This document shows, piece after piece, positions 5,613-8,950 of a stretch of DNA of 8,950 bases. Numbering within the stretch: the stretch's first letter is position 1; each line of letters opens with the position of its first letter. Source of the DNA: JACDBZ01 sp038233215 (GTDB lineage: Bacteria > Chloroflexota > Limnocylindria > QHBO01); NCBI GenBank assembly GCA_038233215.1, contig JBBSML010000051.1, forward strand, positions 1-8,950, in the 5' to 3' direction. Both the position numbers and the translations under genes were made by a program. The notes beneath the pieces are model-generated. The model was given only the letters and a program-made list of their open reading frames with translations, was not told the DNA's origin and searched no databases.

Positions 5613-5683
5613 CCCTCCACACGCTGTCCACACGGGACCGGGACTTGCCCACAAACGATCCACACATGTCACACGGCCCACAC
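5613..5683 (+). promoter_or_regulatory. Phased CCACAC motifs resembling DnaA boxes
   Basis: CCACA-type motifs begin at 5617, 5628, 5649, 5660, 5669 (TCACAC) and 5678, steps of 11, 21, 11, 9 and 9 bp, close to one or two helical turns. Two extend to near-perfect DnaA boxes of the high-GC form TTGTCCACA: CTGTCCACA (5624-5632) and TTGCCCACA (5645-5653), 21 bp apart and each one base off. The others match 6 of 9. DnaA control of ribonucleotide reductase promoters is known from E. coli nrdAB; its occurrence here is inferred. Confidence 0.4.
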
Positions 5684-5689
5684 ACCAAG

Positions 5690-5705
5690 ACCCAGCATCT
5701 TGTGG
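5690..5705 (+). promoter_or_regulatory. NrdR-box-like site 1
   Basis: ACCCAGCATCTTGTGG matches the NrdR consensus acaCwAtATaTwGtgt at about 11 of 16 positions, with the central AT and the right half TTGTGG well kept and the left half weaker. Its centre is 33 bp from that of site 2, about three helical turns, the usual spacing of paired NrdR boxes. Confidence 0.5.
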
Positions 5706-5722
5706 TACAAGGGCAACGACTA

Positions 5723-5738
5723 CCACCAGATGTTGTGG
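5723..5738 (+). promoter_or_regulatory. NrdR-box-like site 2
   Basis: CCACCAGATGTTGTGG is an imperfect palindrome (CCAC/GTGG arms, A...T, central AT) matching the NrdR consensus at about 12 of 16 positions. It ends 8 bp before the -35 element of nrdJ, where a repressor could block RNA polymerase. NrdR is an ATP/dATP-sensing repressor of ribonucleotide reductase genes. Its own gene is not in the window. Confidence 0.6.
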
Positions 5739-5746
5739 TTTTGGGC

Positions 5747-5775
5747 TTGACGGCACCATGCCGGCGTATTACAGT
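5747..5775 (+). promoter_or_regulatory. Housekeeping-type promoter of nrdJ
   Basis: TTGACG (5747-5752) and TACAGT (5770-5775) are separated by 17 bp, a good -35/-10 pair for the main sigma factor, although the -10 is only 4 of 6. Transcription would start near 5782, leaving a leader of about 120 bases before the ATG at 5903. Confidence 0.55.
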
Positions 5776-5838
5776 GATCGACCTTGAGAACACGGCGCAC
5801 AGCAAGGCGCCGGACCGGCGGAGGGATCCCAGCGACAG

Positions 5839-5875
5839 GCACGGAACGACCAGCCGTGCGTCTCTCGGTCGGTCG
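5839..5875 (+). promoter_or_regulatory. Two mutually exclusive hairpins in the nrdJ leader
   Basis: GCACGG (5839-5844) pairs perfectly with CCGTGC (5854-5859). Alternatively CGACCAGCCG (5847-5856) pairs with CGGTCGGTCG (5866-5875) with one mismatch and one wobble. The two share 5854-5856, so only one can form. I see no cobalamin-riboswitch B12 box. The leader is long enough for RNA-level control, but no known class is recognised. Confidence 0.25.
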
Positions 5876-5902
5876 ATCGCACACAGAGGGACGCACCCCA
5901 CC

Positions 5903-8900
5903 ATGGCCCGATCCGCAGCCCCGACCAAGCAGGCCAACGGCACCTCCAATGGCCACGACACCCACGACACCAACGGCAATGGCCACGCCAACGGCAATGG
6001 GAACGGAAACGGGAACGGGACGAAGAAGTCAACGGGCGGCTACCTCCAGCGGGCGGAGGGACAGAAGCCGAGCTGGGCGGGCCTGACCATCGAGCGGAGG
6101 TTCACCCGCCCGGACGTCCACCCCTACGACACCGTGGAATGGGACCTCAGAGAAGCCGCCATCACCAACGAGCACGGCAAGACCGTGTTCGAGCAGAAGG
6201 ATCTTGAGTTCCCCAAGTCCTGGAGCGCCCTCGCCACCAACGTTGTCGCATCCAAGTACTTCCGCGGCCACCTGAACACGCCGGAGCGCGAGCGAAGCGT
6301 CAAGCAGATGATCGACCGCGTGGCGGACACCATCGCGGACTGGGGCATCAAGGACGCCTACTTCGCGACCGATGCAGACGCCGATGCCTTCCGCAACGAG
6401 CTCAAGGACATCCTCCTCAAGCAACGTGCCGCCTTCAACAGCCCCGTCTGGTTCAACGTGGGCATCGACGCGCACCCCCAGTGCTCCGCCTGCTTCATCA
6501 ACTCGGTCGACGACACGATGGAGTCCATCCTGGGCCTGGCCAAGACGGAGGGCATGCTCTTCAAGTTCGGCTCGGGCGCCGGCTCAAATCTGAGCACCAT
6601 CCGGAGCTCCAAGGAGACCCTGCGAGGCGGCGGCGAGGCCAGCGGTCCAGTGAGCTTCATGAAGGGCTTCGACGCCTTCGCCGGCGTCATCAAGTCCGGC
6701 GGCAAGACCCGACGCGCAGCCAAGATGGTCATCCTCAACGTGGATCACCCGGACGTCGAGGAGTTCATCGACTGCAAGCTGACCGAGGAGAAGAAGGCGT
6801 GGGCGCTGATCGATGCCGGCTACGACGGGAACTTCAACGGCGGCGAGGCGTACGCATCGGTCTTCTTCCAGAACTCCAATAACTCGGTCAGAGTCACCGA
6901 TGACTTCATGGCCGCCGTCGAGACCGATGGCGACTGGACCACGCACGCGGTCACCACGGGTGACGCAGTCGAGACCGTCAAGGCCCGATACCTGCTGAAC
7001 AAGATGGCCCAGGCGGCCTGGGTCTGCGGCGACCCCGGTATCCAGTACCACGACAACATCAACCGCTGGCACACGAGCGCCAACGCGGCGCCGATCAACG
7101 CCTCGAACCCCTGCGTCACCGGAGACACGCTTGTCGCGACCGATGAGGGCTGGCGTCGCATCGAGAGCCTGGTCGGCACGAGCGCCAACATCATCGGGGC
7201 CGATGGCCAGCCGCATCCGGTCGACAGCATCTTTCCGACCGGGACCAAGCCCGTCTTCGAGCTGAAGACTCGCTCCGGCTACCGGGTGAAGATCACAGAG
7301 GACCACCTGGTCGCCACCGAGCGCGGCGACGTCGCGGTCAAGGACCTGACCACCGACGACAAGGTCTTCCTCAACGCGCCCGGCTTCGGCCGAAAGGAGC
7401 TCTCGCCGCAGCTGGCCGAGGCGATCGGCCTGGCGGTCGGTGACGGCTGCATGGTGAAGGACGCTTTCGGGCGACCGCAGGTCATCATCACCATGCACGA
7501 AAACGAGTTCGGCGTCCTCGAGATGGTGGCCAAGGAGGTCAACCATCAGAAGGAGATGCTTCGCGCGGTGGGCATTGCCGGCCAGCCCGGACCTGTGCAT
7601 GTCAACCGTTCGGCGACCGGTCCTCGAGTCTCGTTCGGCTCGACGGTCGTCGTCGACCAGTTCGCGAAGCATGCCGTCCTCGACAAGGGATCGACCGGGA
7701 AGCGCTTCACCGATGAGGCCTTTGGTCTCGACCGAGAGAGCCAGGCAGCGATGCTGCGCGGACTCTTCACAGCGGATGGTACCGTCGAGAACAGCGGTCC
7801 CAAGAGCCAGCACGTGGCACTTGACTCGACATCGATTGAGCTGCTCGTACAGGTTCAGCGGATGCTCCTGGGCTTCGGCATCAAGGCGAAGCTCTACGAG
7901 AACCGCCGGCCGGGCAAACTTTCTGCGCTGATGCCTGACGGCAATGGCGGGATGAAGGAATACGCCGTCAAGCAGATGCACGCACTGCGCATCACGCGAG
8001 ACTCACGCGTCCGATTCGAGAAGGAGATCGGTTTCTCGGCCGAGAGCCCGAAGACGCAGGCTTTGGCGCTTGTCAACGCCACGATCGGCACCTACAGCGA
8101 CGAACTGCTGGACTGTGTCGGCACCATCACGCCGCTCGGCGAGGCCGCCGTGTTCGACCTGACTGAGCGGGCGACCAGTCACTTCGTCGCCAATGGTCTC
8201 GTTGTTCACAACTGCAGTGAGTACATGTACCTCGACGACTCGGCCTGCAACCTGGCCAGCCTGAACCTCATGAAGTTCGTCAAGGACGACGGCGAGTTCG
8301 ACATCGAGGGCTACAAGCACGCGGTGCGAATCGTGTTCACCGCGCAGGAGATCATCGTCGACAACGCGAGCTATCCCACGCCGCGCATCGGCGAGAACAG
8401 CCGCGACTTCCGGCCGATCGGCCTGGGCTACGCGAACCTGGGCGCCCTGCTCATGAACCGCGGCCTGGCCTACGACTCGGATGCCGGCCGGGCGTACAGC
8501 GCGGCCGTTACCGCCCTCATGCAGAGCGAGGCGGCACTGCAGTCCGCCCGCATCAGCCGCGACCAGGGCGGCCCGTTCGCCGGCTACCCCGTCAACCGCG
8601 AGTCGTACCTGAAGGTCATGACCCAGCACCGCGACGCTGCCTACCGGATGGATCGCAACGCCATCCCGACGGACCTGCTCGACGCGACCCTCACCGGCTG
8701 GGACGAGGTGGTCGCGCTGGGCCAGAAGTCGGGCTTCCGCAACGGACAGTTGAGTGTCTTAGCGCCAACTGGAACCATAGCTTTCATGATGGACTGCGAC
8801 ACGACCGGGGTTGAGCCGGACATCGCGCTCATCAAGTACAAGCGCCTCGTGGGCGGCGGGTACCTGAAGATCGTGAACCAGGGCGTCACCGCGGCGCTCA

Positions 8901-8950
8901 AGAAGCTCGGCTATGACGCCAAGCAGGCGGAGGAGATCGTCGCCTGGATC
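5903..8950 (+). CDS. nrdJ: Class II (B12-dependent) ribonucleotide reductase, intein-containing, 3' end outside window
   Basis: The product reduces ribonucleotides to deoxyribonucleotides in the cytosol, using adenosylcobalamin to make a cysteine thiyl radical. The ATG at 5903 follows GAGGGAC. The 1016 codons present comprise residues 1-403 (N-extein), 404-770 (intein) and 771-1016 (C-extein); the open frame leaves the window. Residues 11-40 are an Asn/Gly/His-rich low-complexity tail. FNSPVWFNVG is followed by QCSACFINSVDD with Cys194 and Cys197; Cys197 fits the first redox cysteine. Later come FKFGSGAGSNLS, the spliced motif NP-CSEYMYLDDSACNLASLNL with catalytic Cys771 in the N-x-C-x-E finger loop, and SVLAPTGTIAF, the substrate phosphate-binding region. 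No N-terminal ATP cone is seen. NrdR-like sites and a promoter lie upstream. A C-terminal cysteine pair must lie beyond the window. Confidence 0.95.
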   Translation, partial: MARSAAPTKQANGTSNGHDTHDTNGNGHANGNGNGNGNGTKKSTGGYLQRAEGQKPSWAGLTIERRFTRPDVHPYDTVEWDLREAAITNEHGKTVFEQKDLEFPKSWSALATNVVASKYFRGHLNTPERERSVKQMIDRVADTIADWGIKDAYFATDADADAFRNELKDILLKQRAAFNSPVWFNVGIDAHPQCSACFINSVDDTMESILGLAKTEGMLFKFGSGAGSNLSTIRSSKETLRGGGEASGPVSFMKGFDAFAGVIKSGGKTRRAAKMVILNVDHPDVEEFIDCKLTEEKKAWALIDAGYDGNFNGGEAYASVFFQNSNNSVRVTDDFMAAVETDGDWTTHAVTTGDAVETVKARYLLNKMAQAAWVCGDPGIQYHDNINRWHTSANAAPINASNPCVTGDTLVATDEGWRRIESLVGTSANIIGADGQPHPVDSIFPTGTKPVFELKTRSGYRVKITEDHLVATERGDVAVKDLTTDDKVFLNAPGFGRKELSPQLAEAIGLAVGDGCMVKDAFGRPQVIITMHENEFGVLEMVAKEVNHQKEMLRAVGIAGQPGPVHVNRSATGPRVSFGSTVVVDQFAKHAVLDKGSTGKRFTDEAFGLDRESQAAMLRGLFTADGTVENSGPKSQHVALDSTSIELLVQVQRMLLGFGIKAKLYENRRPGKLSALMPDGNGGMKEYAVKQMHALRITRDSRVRFEKEIGFSAESPKTQALALVNATIGTYSDELLDCVGTITPLGEAAVFDLTERATSHFVANGLVVHNCSEYMYLDDSACNLASLNLMKFVKDDGEFDIEGYKHAVRIVFTAQEIIVDNASYPTPRIGENSRDFRPIGLGYANLGALLMNRGLAYDSDAGRAYSAAVTALMQSEAALQSARISRDQGGPFAGYPVNRESYLKVMTQHRDAAYRMDRNAIPTDLLDATLTGWDEVVALGQKSGFRNGQLSVLAPTGTIAFMMDCDTTGVEPDIALIKYKRLVGGGYLKIVNQGVTAALKKLGYDAKQAEEIVAWI
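7112..8212 (+). other. LAGLIDADG intein inside nrdJ, 367 residues
   Basis: The intein begins with Cys (CVTGDTLVATDEGW, block A) after N-extein ...ASNP and ends ...SHFVANGLVVHN before C-extein CSEYMYL. Block B is ITEDHLVAT with Thr62 and His65 (intein numbering). The last residues His-Asn and the +1 cysteine give a complete class 1 splicing centre. The middle carries a homing endonuclease of the LAGLIDADG type: LAEAIGLAVGDG (acid Asp111) and MLRGLFTADG (acid Asp222), 111 residues apart. Both acids are present and no stop or frameshift is seen, so splicing and DNA cleavage both look intact. The endonuclease would target intein-free nrdJ alleles at this junction. Removing 1101 bp restores an uninterrupted class II reductase reading frame. 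Confidence 0.95.

Noticed and set aside
4518..5665. Long minus-strand open frames across the XRE gene and both repeat blocks
   Set aside because: They are rich in Arg/Ala/Ser as expected of shadow frames, and the part over the repeats merely reads the palindromes. The + strand HTH motif is convincing.
5782..5902. Cobalamin riboswitch before the B12-dependent reductase
   Set aside because: I looked for the conserved B12 box and found nothing like it; the leader is also shorter than usual for that class.
6584..7981. 465-residue open frame on the minus strand inside nrdJ
   Set aside because: It is antisense to well-conserved reductase and intein motifs on the + strand. Its openness follows from GC-rich codon third positions.

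Overview
The window is GC-rich bacterial DNA, tightly packed and with nearly all genes on the + strand. The gene set points to a high-GC, probably aerobic or facultative bacterium. It combines a B12-dependent ribonucleotide reductase with an intein, PRC-barrel/DUF2382 stress proteins, a conserved-TM-helix mechanosensitive channel and an IS21-type element. Chloroflexota is my best guess and Actinomycetota the main alternative; there is no rRNA or other marker to settle it.

Layout. (1) Bases 1-140 are the right end of an IS21-family insertion sequence: the last codons of istB, then two 18-bp terminal repeats and an end in TTGACA. (2) Bases 141-524 carry no convincing gene but hold a sigma-54-type -24/-12 promoter at 452-466. 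(3) Bases 525-2789 look like one operon: an MscS-like membrane protein, a stand-alone DUF2382 protein (GTGA overlap), a PRC-barrel + His/Asp linker + DUF2382 protein, and a 68-residue unknown. (4) A second, near-identical sigma-54-type promoter (2932-2946) drives a diverged duplicate of the PRC-barrel gene (2991-3584), which a hairpin/T-tract terminator follows. (5) A YihY/BrkB-family membrane protein occupies 3651-4529. (6) An XRE regulator fused to a possible nuclease-fold domain (4752-5405) sits between two 124-bp direct repeats, each made of two 33-bp imperfect palindromes 91 bp apart. (7) Bases 5577-5902 are a dense control region: helically phased DnaA-box-like motifs, two NrdR-box-like palindromes 33 bp apart, a -35/-10 promoter and a structured leader. 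(8) From 5903 to the window end runs nrdJ (class II ribonucleotide reductase), interrupted by a 367-residue LAGLIDADG intein placed directly before the catalytic cysteine.

How it works together. Genes 525-3584, and perhaps the YihY gene, look like an envelope or osmotic stress module: a tension-gated channel plus soluble, very acidic PRC/DUF2382 proteins, possibly switched on by sigma-54 and an enhancer-binding activator that is not in the window. The nrdJ region is separate and concerns dNTP supply. Its upstream sites suggest control by NrdR and perhaps DnaA, and its product cannot be active until the intein splices out.

Most notable points: the twin sigma-54-like promoters, the paired-palindrome repeats flanking the XRE gene, the intein at the radical cysteine, a patch of rare AT-rich codons at the conserved PTGT motif of nrdJ, and the DnaA/NrdR-like array upstream of nrdJ.
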